64,000 nucleotides of DNA from Candidatus Ribeiella danica (GTDB taxonomy: Bacteria > Chloroflexota > Chloroflexia > Chloroflexales > Roseiflexaceae), in assembly GCA_016717335.1 (NCBI GenBank), contig JADKFS010000002.1, positions 1-64,000 of the forward strand. Reading direction: 5' to 3'. Below, piece after piece: positions 27,510 to 35,782 of the stretch; position 1 is the stretch's first letter; every line of letters begins with the position of its first letter. Position numbers and translations under genes: made by a program. Below the pieces are notes generated by a model. The model saw only the letters and a list, made by a program, of their open reading frames with translations, had not been told where the DNA came from and searched no databases.

Positions 27510-27529
27510 AATTGAGCAACTGTTCATAT
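27510..27529. promoter_or_regulatory. Candidate ArsR/SmtB-type operator
   Basis: Imperfect inverted repeat AATTGAGCA-AC-TGTTCATAT, close to the 12-2-12 sites (TGAACAnnTGTTCA type) bound by SmtB/CzrA/ZiaR repressors. It overlaps the expected transcription start of the metal ATPase. A second imperfect palindrome, TTGAGACAGCTCAA, lies at 27481-27494. No regulator gene is adjacent. Confidence 0.6.
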
Positions 27530-27531
27530 GT

Positions 27532-27560
27532 ATTATAATCCGGCGCCGCGCCGCTGTCAA
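27532..27560 (-). promoter_or_regulatory. Sigma70-type promoter of the metal ATPase
   Basis: On the minus strand TTGACA (27560-27555), a 17-base spacer and TATAAT (27537-27532): perfect consensus in both boxes with optimal spacing. The transcript would have a leader of about 130 bases. Confidence 0.85.
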
Positions 27561-27599
27561 GCCTTCATTGTTTCGCTGCGCAAAAACAAAAACCCACAA

Positions 27600-27656
27600 G
27601 AATCCCGCTCTCCCGCGCACGGGAGAGCGGGCAGGGGGTGAGGGCCAACGTTGCAC
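27600..27656. repeat. Partial composite hairpin element
   Basis: One hairpin (CCCGCTCTCCCGCGCACGGGAGAGCGGG) plus the tail GCAGGGGGTGAGGGCCAACGTTGCAC, also found at the end of the copy near 62000. It lies between two minus-strand genes, after the M23 gene's upstream neighbour, and may help end transcription. Confidence 0.55.
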
Positions 27657-27672
27657 GAGCCTGGTCTGATGG

Positions 27673-30081
27673 CTACTGCGTCACCAGCGGCAGGTAGGAC
27701 TGCGCGGCGTCCGGCCCGATCGCCCAGGCCGGGCCCGGCGCGCCCGAGTCGTCGCGCAGCCGCAGCCAGAGGCGCCGGGCCGCGCCGGGCTGCCACAGCA
27801 CCGGCACGCGCGCAGGCAGCGGCTGCCAGGCCGCGTCCGCAAAATCTCGCGAGGAGCTGAGCTGGGCCTCGGATGGGCCGGCCGCCTCGCCCTGGCCGAT
27901 CTCCAGCGTCGCCCCGGCGTCGGATAGGTCCTCGACCCGCACAAAAGGCTGCGCAGGCGGGGCCAGCGTCACAGTCGTGCTGACGGTCGTGCTGTTACCG
28001 GCCCGGTCGAACAGCCGCGCCGCCACGACGTAGGCGCCGTTCTCGGCCGGCAGCCGCAGGCCGTAGCGCTCCTCGAACGGCTGCGGGTCGCCGAACACGC
28101 CATTCACGCCGAGCTGCACGCTCATAATCGCGCCGCCGTCGTCGATCGCCCTGGCCTCGACCACCAGGCTGGGGCTGCTCGCGCGGCTTGCGCTGGCGGG
28201 CAGCGGCTCGGCGCGCGCTGCCAGCTGCCCGATCTCGAGCGGGCCGAGCGCGCGGCTGTAGATCGCCAGCTCGTCGAAGATCACGCCGCTCGCGCGCGCG
28301 CCGGGCGCCCAGCGGCCCAGGTCGAGCGTCGCGCCGACGTCGCGCGGCAGCTCGACTCCAATGATCCCGAGCGCCCGCGCCCCGTCGAGGTACAGCGCCT
28401 TCGACTGGCGCGCGCGGTCCCAGGTGATCGCGAAGTGGTGCAGGCCCGGCCCCAGCGTGTCGGGCGCGGCGAGGTCGTCGCGCGCGGCCTCGCCCGACTC
28501 CGGCGTGGTCCAGAAGTCCCAGCGCGGCGCGCCCCCCGGGCCGAGCGTATCGCGCCGCAGCGCCAGCGTGCCGGTGTAGACCGGCCCCTCGTCGGCGTGG
28601 GCGCTGGCGGCCAGCAGGTAGTGGCGCCCGTTGGCGCTCTCGGGGTAGCGCTCGGGCAGCCGCGCCCAGAACGCGATCGTGCCGCTGTCCAGGCTGAGGT
28701 TGCCGGCGCTCGGGTAGGCCAGCCGGTCGCCGCCCGCGACCAGCGCGCCATCGCCGAACTTCGCGCCGGCGTACTCGATCGCGCCATCCTGCACCGGCGT
28801 GCCCGCGCCGACCTGCTGGAGCGGGCTGCCGTCGAAGCGCGCCAGCAGCAGCAGGTCGCGCGGCGGGTTGATGCTCAGCGACGCGAGCGGCGGGCTGTGG
28901 TCGGCCGGCGCCGCGCCGACCGGCGGCGTGAGGTCGAACTCGCCGGCCAGCCTGCCGCTCCACAGCCAGGTGCTGGCCTCACATGCCGCGTAGGCCGCGC
29001 ACGGGTCGGCGCCGGGGCCGTACCAGCCGTACGGGTCGACCTGCTTGCCGTTGTGGCGCACCTCGAAGTGCAGGTGCGGCGAGCCGGAGACGAAGCCGGT
29101 CTTGCCGCTGCTGCCGATCAGCTCGCCGGCGCGCACGCTCACGCCCTGGCCGGTGTTGACCTTGCCGCGAAAGATGCCGGCAAACTTGTCCAGGTGCCAG
29201 TAGACCGTCACGTAGCCGCCGGGGTGCTCGATCCAGACGCCGTTGCCGCGATGGGTGCTGGCGTGGGCAAGCCCGGCCGCGGCGGCGTAGATGTAGGTGC
29301 CGATCGGCCTGTCGGGGAAGTAGAAGTCGTTGCCGTCGTGGCCGTCGTACTGCACGCTGCCGCGCCCGCGATAGTTCACCACGAAGCCGTTGTCGGGCCG
29401 CTCGGTGTCGACGGTCGGGAACATGTGGTCGAAGTAGGCCAGGTGGACGACGCGCGTTCCGGCGGCCCAGGGGCGGCCCAGGAAGCCGGCGGTGGCGCGC
29501 GGCTGGGGCTGGCGCTGCTCGGGCAGCTCGTTGTTGAAGTAGGCCTGGAAGGCCTGGCCGAAGCGCTCGACGATCGCTCGCCACTCGGCCTGCCCGCGGT
29601 CGCGCGCCAGGAAGCGCTGGACCGCCACGCCCTCGGGCGCCTGCTGCAGCGTCAGCGTCAGCGTGGTGCCGTCGGTAAACCGCACGGTCGGCGGGCGGTC
29701 GTACGGCCCCAGGCCGGCGCGCAGGTCGCGCGCCGCCCAGTCGACCTGCGCGGCGAAGCCGGCCGGGCCGCCGGGGCCGAACGGCTGGCGCAGCGTCTGG
29801 TCGGCCGGCGCGGGGTTGCTCAGCAGCCCGCCGGTCGCCTCGAGCAGCGCCAGCAGAATGCGCGGGCTCAGGCCGTAGTAGGCGCTGGTCGTCTGGACGA
29901 TCTCGGCGGCGCTGAGCTTCCCGTCGTGGTAGGACTTGAGCGCGCCCGGCAGCGCATCGAGAAAGCCCTGCAGGTCCACCTCCACCGGCGGCGTGGGCGG
30001 CGCGGCGCGCACGGCAGCAGGAAGGGCGATCAGCAGCCCCAGGGCGACGATCAGCAGTATGCGGAAGGGCCGGAACATCAC
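27673..30081 (-). CDS. Secreted M23 (LytM-type) peptidase with LamG-like domain
   Basis: An 802-residue protein with a signal peptide (IALLI-type core LLIVALGLLIALPAAVRA). A helical N-terminal part follows, then an M23 metallopeptidase domain with zinc ligands His248 and Asp252 in GHDGND, and the HxH pair His336/His338 in PHLHFEVRHNG. The C-terminal half contains a concanavalin/LamG-like fold (about 420-620, AIYSRALGPLEIGQ) and an immunoglobulin-like tail. M23 enzymes cut peptidoglycan cross-links, outside the membrane. The LamG-like part suggests glycan binding. Rather large for the family, but all zinc ligands are present. Downstream end is near the metal ATPase but separated by that gene's promoter. 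Confidence 0.87.
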   Translation of the reverse strand: MMFRPFRILLIVALGLLIALPAAVRAAPPTPPVEVDLQGFLDALPGALKSYHDGKLSAAEIVQTTSAYYGLSPRILLALLEATGGLLSNPAPADQTLRQPFGPGGPAGFAAQVDWAARDLRAGLGPYDRPPTVRFTDGTTLTLTLQQAPEGVAVQRFLARDRGQAEWRAIVERFGQAFQAYFNNELPEQRQPQPRATAGFLGRPWAAGTRVVHLAYFDHMFPTVDTERPDNGFVVNYRGRGSVQYDGHDGNDFYFPDRPIGTYIYAAAAGLAHASTHRGNGVWIEHPGGYVTVYWHLDKFAGIFRGKVNTGQGVSVRAGELIGSSGKTGFVSGSPHLHFEVRHNGKQVDPYGWYGPGADPCAAYAACEASTWLWSGRLAGEFDLTPPVGAAPADHSPPLASLSINPPRDLLLLARFDGSPLQQVGAGTPVQDGAIEYAGAKFGDGALVAGGDRLAYPSAGNLSLDSGTIAFWARLPERYPESANGRHYLLAASAHADEGPVYTGTLALRRDTLGPGGAPRWDFWTTPESGEAARDDLAAPDTLGPGLHHFAITWDRARQSKALYLDGARALGIIGVELPRDVGATLDLGRWAPGARASGVIFDELAIYSRALGPLEIGQLAARAEPLPASASRASSPSLVVEARAIDDGGAIMSVQLGVNGVFGDPQPFEERYGLRLPAENGAYVVAARLFDRAGNSTTVSTTVTLAPPAQPFVRVEDLSDAGATLEIGQGEAAGPSEAQLSSSRDFADAAWQPLPARVPVLWQPGAARRLWLRLRDDSGAPGPAWAIGPDAAQSYLPLVTQ

Positions 30082-30149
30082 GGGTCGCTCCTGGTCTGGC
30101 TCAGGCGCCGGGAGACGATCTTAGCATGGCGGCGGGCGGTAGTCAACAG

Positions 30150-30400
30150 GAGACGAGGTTGAACGTTGAATGTTGAACGTTGAATGTCGATCCCTGATCC
30201 CTAACAAGGTGACAAGGTGACAAGATCCTGGGGCTAGGGGCTTGGGGCTAGGGGCTAGAGGCTTGGGGCGTGGGAGTCGGCGTGAACGCGCTCCTGACCC
30301 CTGACCCCTGACCCCTGGCGGCGGGGCTTGGGGCTTGGTCCTTGGTCGTTGGTCCTTGGTCGTTGGTCCATCGTCCATCGCCCATCACCCATCGCCGCTT
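30150..30400. repeat. Mixed heptamer array before miaA
   Basis: GTTGAAC units, AACAAGGTGACAAGGT octamers, GGGGCTA/GGGGCTT heptamers, CCCCTGA units, then CTTGGTC/GTTGGTC and CCATCGC units. Divergent M23 and miaA genes flank it; no other gene is present in the 342 bases. Confidence 0.9.
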
Positions 30401-30423
30401 GCTCCTTCGTGTATCATGGGGCC

Positions 30424-31362
30424 ATGCAGACACCAAACACACACCAGGCGCCGCTGCTGGCGATCGTCGGGCCGACGGCGGTGGGGAAGACCGGGCTGGC
30501 GATCGAGCTGGCGCGCGCGCTCGGCGGCGAGATCGTCTCGGCCGACTCGCGCCAGGTCTACCGCCACATGGACATCGGCACCGCCAAGCCGACCCCGGCC
30601 GAGCGCGCCGCGGCGCCGCACCACCTGATCGACGTGGTCGACCCGGACGAGGAGTTCTCGCTGGCGGTCTACCAGGACCTGGCGGCGGCGGCGATCGCCG
30701 ATATCACGGGGCGCGGCCGGCTGCCGCTGCTGGTCGGCGGCACCGGGCAGTACCTGGCGGCGGTGCTGGAGGGCTGGCAGATCCCGCGCGTCGCGCCGCA
30801 GCCGGAGCTGCGCGCGGATCTGGAGCGCGTGGCGGCCGAGCACGGGCCGGCCGCGCTGCACGATCGGCTGGCGCTGGTCGATCCCACTGCGGCGGACGGG
30901 ATTCTGCCGACCAACGTCCGGCGCGTCATCCGCGCGCTGGAGGTTCATCAGATCACCGGCCGGCCGATCTCGCAGCAGCAGGCCAAGCAGCCGCCGCCCT
31001 ACCGGGTGCGGGCGCTCTGGCTCACCCTGCCGGCCGACGCGCTGTACCGGCGCATCGACGAGCGGGTGGACGGCATGGTCGCCGCGGGGCTGGAGCAGGA
31101 GGTGCGCGGGCTGCTGGCGCGCGGCTACGGCTGGGAGCTGCCGGCGATGTCGGGCCTGGGCTACCGCGAGCTGCAGCCCTACGTGGCGGGCCAGTCCACG
31201 CTCGGCGAGGCGATCCAGCGGCTGAAGTTCGACACGCACGCCTTCGCGCGCCGCCAGCCGAACTGGTTCCGCCGCCTGCCCGACGTCACACAGCTGCCGG
31301 CCGACTCGCCCAGCCTGGTCGAGCTGGCGCTGGCCTGGGCAAGTGGGGTGTTGGAAGGTTAG
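30424..31362 (+). CDS. miaA: tRNA dimethylallyltransferase
   Basis: A 312-residue MiaA, which transfers a dimethylallyl group to A37 of tRNAs reading codons that begin with U. The P-loop GPTAVGKTG is at about 14-22, followed by SADSRQVYRHMDIGTAKP, HHLIDVVDP, GGTGQYL and the C-terminal MSGLGYRE and FDTHAFARRQPNWFRR. ATG 30424 is chosen because the frame further upstream is translated heptamer repeat. Length is typical (about 300-315). Confidence 0.95.
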   Translation: MQTPNTHQAPLLAIVGPTAVGKTGLAIELARALGGEIVSADSRQVYRHMDIGTAKPTPAERAAAPHHLIDVVDPDEEFSLAVYQDLAAAAIADITGRGRLPLLVGGTGQYLAAVLEGWQIPRVAPQPELRADLERVAAEHGPAALHDRLALVDPTAADGILPTNVRRVIRALEVHQITGRPISQQQAKQPPPYRVRALWLTLPADALYRRIDERVDGMVAAGLEQEVRGLLARGYGWELPAMSGLGYRELQPYVAGQSTLGEAIQRLKFDTHAFARRQPNWFRRLPDVTQLPADSPSLVELALAWASGVLEG

Positions 31363-31560
31363 AACGTTGGAACGTTAGAACGTTGGAACGTTGGAACGTT
31401 GGGCGTGCTAGTACAGCTTTCCAGACGTTCGTTGCTGGTTGTCGCCGGTTGGTTCTGTGGTTCTGCGGTTCTGCGGTTCTGTGGTTCTGTGGTTCTGTTG
31501 CCACGGAACTGCAGCACCGCAGAACCGATCGTGGCAGCCCAACCCCGACCGAACCTCCGG
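31358..31560. repeat. GTTGGAAC and GGTTCTGT octamer repeats
   Basis: GTTAGAAC/GTTGGAAC 8-nt copies follow miaA directly (31358-31402). After a short unique part, GGTTCTGT/GGTTCTGC 8-nt copies (31448-31498) follow, partly complementary to CAGAACC downstream. No gene in the gap to 31595. Confidence 0.85.
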
Positions 31561-31595
31561 AACCTTGTACTAGTGGCTCGCCGCACGTAGTGTCT

Positions 31596-32387
31596 CTAGC
31601 CCTCGGCCTGCTGGCGCCTGAGGGTCTGGTACTCGCCGGCGACGTACTGCAGGAAGCGCTCGGCGTCGCCGCCCTGCGGCAGGCCCAGGCGCGCCTGCAG
31701 CCCGCCTGCGATCTGCGTGCCCAGGCGCATGCGCGCTTCGCGGCCAAGCTCGTCGCGCCGGCGCAGGAACTCCTGGATGAGGTTGTAGTCCTGGTCGTTC
31801 AGCAGCTCGACGTTCGCCAGAGTCAGCTGTGGGGCGGGCTGGCCCGGCAGCGCGGGCGCGGGCGCCGCCACGCTGCGCGCCGTCAGGCTCTCGAGCGTCA
31901 CGCCGCGGCGCTCCTTGACCACCAGCGTCCCGCCGGCCAGGTCGCCGAGCCGCCGCGCGCGCCGGTCGACGAACATCACCACCACGCCGATGCCGTAGAA
32001 CGCCGGCAGGAAGTCGACGATCCGGATCAGGTTGCGGATGGCCGAGCCGACGAACGTGATCGGCCGGCCGCCCTCGCGCACGACCCGCAGCCCGATCAGG
32101 CGCTTGCCGGGGCTCTGGCCGTTCCAGAGCAGCTCGAACGCGATGTAGTAGCCCCACAGGATCGCGAAGGCCAGCAGCGCGCCGAGCGCCGCCAGCAGGC
32201 TGCCCACCGCGCTGGTGTTCAATTCGAGCGTCGAGACGGCGACGCCGATCAGGATGAAGACGATCGCCTCGCCGGCGCCGATCGCCAGCGTGTCGACGAT
32301 CGCCGCCAGGAAGCGCGAGCCGATGCCCGCGATGTCGTAGGCGAACTCGATGTTCTCGGGGGTGTCGATCGTGTAGCGGTCGTCCAT
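31596..32387 (-). CDS. RDD-family membrane protein
   Basis: A 263-residue protein with the RDD domain: Arg and Asp pair in GIGSRFLAAIVDTLAIG at the first helix, a second long hydrophobic region (LLAALGALLAFAILWGYYI), then LLWNGQSPGKRLIGLRVVRE and the last helix pair ending RARRLGDLAGGTLVV. The 70-residue C-terminal tail is soluble. Function of RDD proteins is mostly unknown; some transport ions or small molecules. Start at 32387 (MDDRYTIDTPENIEF); the upstream extension covers palindromes. Confidence 0.87.
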   Translation of the reverse strand: MDDRYTIDTPENIEFAYDIAGIGSRFLAAIVDTLAIGAGEAIVFILIGVAVSTLELNTSAVGSLLAALGALLAFAILWGYYIAFELLWNGQSPGKRLIGLRVVREGGRPITFVGSAIRNLIRIVDFLPAFYGIGVVVMFVDRRARRLGDLAGGTLVVKERRGVTLESLTARSVAAPAPALPGQPAPQLTLANVELLNDQDYNLIQEFLRRRDELGREARMRLGTQIAGGLQARLGLPQGGDAERFLQYVAGEYQTLRRQQAEG

Positions 32388-32403
32388 AAGAATTTTAGAT
32401 GAG

Positions 32404-32506
32404 GTTCTCGCGAACCTTTTAGCTTGGGGTGGGGTGTGGGGGCGGCGAAGCCGCCCCCACACCCCACCTGAGCGGTTTGGCGGGGCCTTCGGCCCCGCCA
32501 AACCGC
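32404..32506. repeat. GGTTC..GAACCTT motif with two perfect hairpins
   Basis: GGTTCTCGCGAACCTT is followed by a hairpin with arms GGTGGGGTGTGGGGGCGGC (32428-32468) and another with arms GCGGTTTGGCGGGGCC (32472-32506). A similar arrangement occurs at 53176-53240, and a partial one at 55086. Confidence 0.7.
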
Positions 32507-32516
32507 CCCAAATGGC

Positions 32517-33188
32517 CTACGGCCTTTCAGCATCGTCGGGCGGCGCCGACATCATATCCGGGGCCTGCGGGCTGGCCTCAAGGTGGCTCATATCGTTGAT
32601 CGTACCGAGGTCCCAGCTATCGCGGCTTCCGATCAGCACGGTGATCGACGTATTGCCGATATGGACGCGGTGGGCATTGATGCCGTTCTTGCCGCGCGAG
32701 GCGTGCAGCATCAGCGCGCGCACCGGGCCACCGTGCGTCACCAGGGCGAGCTTTCCGCCAGGGTGCTTCTCGGCCAGGCGCTCGATCGCCGCGATCACGC
32801 GGGTATACAGGTCGAGGAAGCGCTCTCCGCCGCCGCGCGCCAGGTCCTCGCCCGACCGGATGCGTTCGAACGAGTCGGCGTCCTGGGCGGTCACCTCGGC
32901 GTTGGTGAGGCCGCTCCACGTGCCGATGTCGATCTCGCGCAGCGCCGGCAGCGGCAGCGGGGCCATGTCCAGCGCCGCCCCGATCGTCCGGGCGGTCTCC
33001 CAGGCGCGCTGCAGGTCGCTGCTGTAGATCAGGTCGAACTGCGGGCCGCGGCTGCGCAGCCGCTCGGCCAGCCGGCGCGCCTGCACGCGCCCCATCTCGT
33101 TGAGCGGCACATCGGCGTGGCCCTGCCAGCGGCCGTTCAGGTTCCAGTCGGTCTCACCGTGGCGAATCAGGTAAAAGGTGGTCTTCAC
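32517..33188 (-). CDS. Histidine phosphatase (phosphoglycerate-mutase-like)
   Basis: A 223-residue enzyme of the histidine phosphatase superfamily. The catalytic motif LIRHGETDWN is at residues 7-16; the second core histidine lies in LALVTHGGPVRAL. DLIYSSDLQRAWETA supplies the phosphate-pocket arginine. Such CobC/GpmB-like proteins remove phosphate from sugars, nucleotides or alpha-ribazole phosphate; the substrate here is open. ATG 33188 is the only plausible start. Same strand as the RDD gene, 129 bases away across palindromes. Confidence 0.88.
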   Translation of the reverse strand: MKTTFYLIRHGETDWNLNGRWQGHADVPLNEMGRVQARRLAERLRSRGPQFDLIYSSDLQRAWETARTIGAALDMAPLPLPALREIDIGTWSGLTNAEVTAQDADSFERIRSGEDLARGGGERFLDLYTRVIAAIERLAEKHPGGKLALVTHGGPVRALMLHASRGKNGINAHRVHIGNTSITVLIGSRDSWDLGTINDMSHLEASPQAPDMMSAPPDDAERP

Positions 33189-33307
33189 GTGCGTCGTCGC
33201 TCCCTAATCGTCGTCGAGGAGTATAGCATTTGCCCTCGTTCAAGACAAGCAGCCTGGCTTGCCTGCGTATTGTGCCGCACGCGGGTTACAAACGATGAAC
33301 AGGCGAG

Positions 33308-33432
33308 GGCCGAAGATGGTGGACGGTGGACGATAGACGATGGACCAAGGACAGGGGACAGGGGACAGCATTCGATACTCTATCACCCGGTCACCCGGTC
33401 ACCTTGTCATCTTGTCATCTTGTCACCCTGTC
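33308..33432. repeat. Heptamer and octamer array
   Basis: GACGATG-type units, ACAGGGG copies, then CACCCGGT and TTGTCATC octamers up to the murJ stop codon. Remaining gap bases (33189-33307) show nothing clear. Confidence 0.85.
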
Positions 33433-33434
33433 GC

Positions 33435-35069
33435 CTACCGCCGGGCGATGCGCCGCAGCAAGCCGCCCGCCCGCGCGAGCGCGGCGCGCATCTCGGGCAG
33501 GCGCAGCAGCGCCGACGCCGCGCCGTAGACCAGCGCGCCCAGGCCGCAGGCCGCGGCCATCCAGAGCACGAGCGGCAGGAAGTCGGCCGGCCAGCGGTAG
33601 GTATCGCCGGGCAGCAGGAACGGCAGCGCCGGCTGCGAGAGCCGCAGCAGCGCCAGCAGCGCCGCGCCAAACACAAGCGTGGCCAGCAGCATGCGCGCGA
33701 GCGCGCTCGCGAAGTCGCGGCCCAGCCCGCCGATGCGCCCGCGCAGCAGCCAGAGCAGCGCGAACGCCTCAAGCGTGTTCGCGATGCTGAAGGCCAGCGC
33801 CGGCATGCCCAGGTCGCGCCGGACCCGCAGCAGCAGCCAGGCCAGCGTGATGTTCAGCGCCACCGCGCCGACGCCGACGTACACCGGCGTGCGGGTGTCG
33901 CGCATGGCGTAGAACGCGCGCACCAGGATCTCGGCGGCGGCGAAGGCCGCCAGCCCGAGCGCGTAGAAGCCCAGCGCCTGGGCCGTCAGCGCGGCCGAGC
34001 CGGCGTCGAACTCGCCGCGCTGGTACAGCAGGCGCAGCACCGGCAGGCGCAGCACCGCCAGCAGCGCCGCGGCCGGCAGCGCGAAGAACAGCACGCTGCG
34101 CACGGCCGCCAGCGCCTCGGCGCGCAGCGCCGCGCTGTCGCCGGCGGCGAAGTGGCGCGACAGGCGTGGGAAGATCACCGTGCCCAGGCTGAGCGCGATC
34201 AGGCCGTGCGGCAGCAGCATCAGCTGCAGCGCGTAGCCGTTGGCCGCCACCGCGCCGCTGCCCAGCAGCGAGGCGAAGCTGGCGATCGCGATCATGTTGA
34301 TCTGCCAGGCCGACTGGCCGAACAGCCGCGGCGCCAGCAGCCGGCCGATCTGGGCCAGGCCGGGCGTGTCGAGCCGCAGCGTCGGGGTGTAGCGCGCGCC
34401 GACGCCGCGCAGGCCCGGCAGCTGCACCGCCAGGAACAGCGCCGCGCCGGCGATCACGCCCCACACCAGGCCCGAGATGCCCAGCCAGGGCGCCAGCAGC
34501 GCCCCAAAGATGATGCCGACGTTGTACAGGTTCGCGCCGATCGCCGGCAGCGCGAAGCGGTCGAACGACTCGAGCGTGGCCTTCGCCAGCCCGCCCAGCC
34601 CAAGTAGCACCGGCTGGATCAGCATGAGCCGCAGGATGTGCGCGGTCAGCGCGCGCTTGTCCGGGTCGAACCCGCTGCCGACCGTCAGGGCGACCAGCGG
34701 GTCGGCCAGGAGCGCGATCAGCGCGCAGGCGGCCAGCAGCGCCAGCAGCGCCCAGCTCAGCACGCCGCTGGCCAGCCGCCAGGCGTCCTGGTCGTGCTCG
34801 TCCGAGAGGAAGCCGCTGAAGACCGGGATGAAGGCCGAGCCGAGCGCGCCGCCGGCGACCACCAGGTAGATCAGGTCGAGGATGCCGAAGGTGGCGCGGT
34901 AGGCGTCGAGCTCCGGCCGGGTGCCGAACTGCGCCGAGATGATGACGTCGCGGCCGAGCCCGAGCACGCGGCTGAGCAGGTAGCCGCCGGCGACGATCGC
35001 GGTGTTGAGGAGCGGCCCGAAGCGCGCGCGGGCCGGCGACGCGGGGCGACTAGGACGTGGAACAGCCAT
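33435..35069 (-). CDS. murJ: Lipid II flippase
   Basis: A 544-residue polytopic membrane protein of the MurJ/MviN family, which flips the peptidoglycan precursor lipid II across the cytoplasmic membrane. About 13-14 hydrophobic segments are visible. Family marks are LLSRVLGLGRDVIISAQFG near residue 25-43, a GGALGSAFIPVF stretch, ANGYALQLMLLPHGLIALSLGTVIFPRLS, and RAFYAMRDTRTP late in the protein. Start at 35069 (MAVPRPSRP) preferred over 35126, which would overlap the rpsT promoter. Transcribed away from rpsT. Confidence 0.92.
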   Translation of the reverse strand: MAVPRPSRPASPARARFGPLLNTAIVAGGYLLSRVLGLGRDVIISAQFGTRPELDAYRATFGILDLIYLVVAGGALGSAFIPVFSGFLSDEHDQDAWRLASGVLSWALLALLAACALIALLADPLVALTVGSGFDPDKRALTAHILRLMLIQPVLLGLGGLAKATLESFDRFALPAIGANLYNVGIIFGALLAPWLGISGLVWGVIAGAALFLAVQLPGLRGVGARYTPTLRLDTPGLAQIGRLLAPRLFGQSAWQINMIAIASFASLLGSGAVAANGYALQLMLLPHGLIALSLGTVIFPRLSRHFAAGDSAALRAEALAAVRSVLFFALPAAALLAVLRLPVLRLLYQRGEFDAGSAALTAQALGFYALGLAAFAAAEILVRAFYAMRDTRTPVYVGVGAVALNITLAWLLLRVRRDLGMPALAFSIANTLEAFALLWLLRGRIGGLGRDFASALARMLLATLVFGAALLALLRLSQPALPFLLPGDTYRWPADFLPLVLWMAAACGLGALVYGAASALLRLPEMRAALARAGGLLRRIARR

Positions 35070-35098
35070 TTGCGCGGTCTGATGCTTTCTGCTATAAT
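35070..35098 (+). promoter_or_regulatory. Promoter of rpsT
   Basis: TTGCGC (35070-35075), a 17-base spacer and TATAAT (35093-35098) on the plus strand. The start site would be near 35105, about 70 bases upstream of rpsT. Confidence 0.75.
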
Positions 35099-35174
35099 CA
35101 TCGGCCGGTATGATAAATCGAATCACGTGCTGTCAATCGTTGCATAGCGCCCATTATAGGGGAGGATCGTCACT

Positions 35175-35507
35175 TTGGCGAACACCAAGTCATCTGAGAA
35201 ACGTATTCGCTCGAACGAGCGGAAGCGCGTGCGCAACCAGATGTATCGCTCACGCGTAAAGACCATGGTCCGCAAAGCCGAGGAGGTCATCTTCTCGGGC
35301 CAGTCGAGCGAGGAGGCTGTTCGCCAGGCGATGAGCACACTCGACAAGGCCGCGGTGAAGGGCATCATTCACAAGAATAACGCCGCGCGCCGCAAGTCGC
35401 GCCTGGCAAAGAAGCTGGCCAAGTTCCAGGCCGCCGCCGCCGCGCCCGTCGCAGCCCAGGCAGCCACCAAGAAGACCCGCAGCAAGCGCGCGTCCGCCGC
35501 GTCGTAG
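35175..35507 (+). CDS. rpsT: 30S ribosomal protein S20
   Basis: A 110-residue S20, a primary 16S rRNA-binding protein. It begins MANTKSSEKRIRSNERKRVR and contains the basic core HKNNAARRKSRLAKKLAKF; an alanine-rich basic tail of about 25 residues follows. The start is TTG 35175, preceded by GGGGAGGATCGT; S20 genes in other bacteria also often use TTG or UUG starts, which lower translation. It has its own promoter and an intrinsic terminator, so it is a single-gene unit. Confidence 0.96.
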   Translation: MANTKSSEKRIRSNERKRVRNQMYRSRVKTMVRKAEEVIFSGQSSEEAVRQAMSTLDKAAVKGIIHKNNAARRKSRLAKKLAKFQAAAAAPVAAQAATKKTRSKRASAAS

Positions 35508-35531
35508 CCGGGGCTGCCCCCATCCATGAAG

Positions 35532-35557
35532 AAAGGCCGCTTGCGCGGCCTTTTTGG
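35532..35557 (+). terminator. Intrinsic terminator of rpsT
   Basis: Nine-base-pair stem AAAGGCCGC/GCGGCCTTT with a TTGC loop and a run of five T's. Clear rho-independent terminator 25 bases after the stop codon. Confidence 0.93.
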
Positions 35558-35637
35558 TTGGCCATAATCTCCCTCGTGCCCCTCTCACTATCCCTTTCCG
35601 GGGGTGTTTTTCGTTTATGGCGCCGTGATGGGCTCGG

Positions 35638-35772
35638 TCACCCCACCCCCTGCCCCCGCCCCGGCCAGGGGTAAGGATGGCTGGCATCAGGTGCGGTCGC
35701 TTTGCGACCGTACCTGATGCCAAACGAATACCCCCCACTCCCGGCTGGGAGAGGGGGGCAGGGGGGTGAGGG
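35638..35772. repeat. Composite three-hairpin element, copy B
   Basis: ACCCCCTGCCCCCGCCCC arm, central palindrome 35682-35722 (TGGCATCAGGTGCGGTCGC arm, loop TTT), then CTCCCGGCTGGGAG and the tail GGCAGGGGGGTGAGGG. Located between the convergent rpsT and holA. Confidence 0.8.
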
Positions 35773-35782
35773 TCAAACACAC

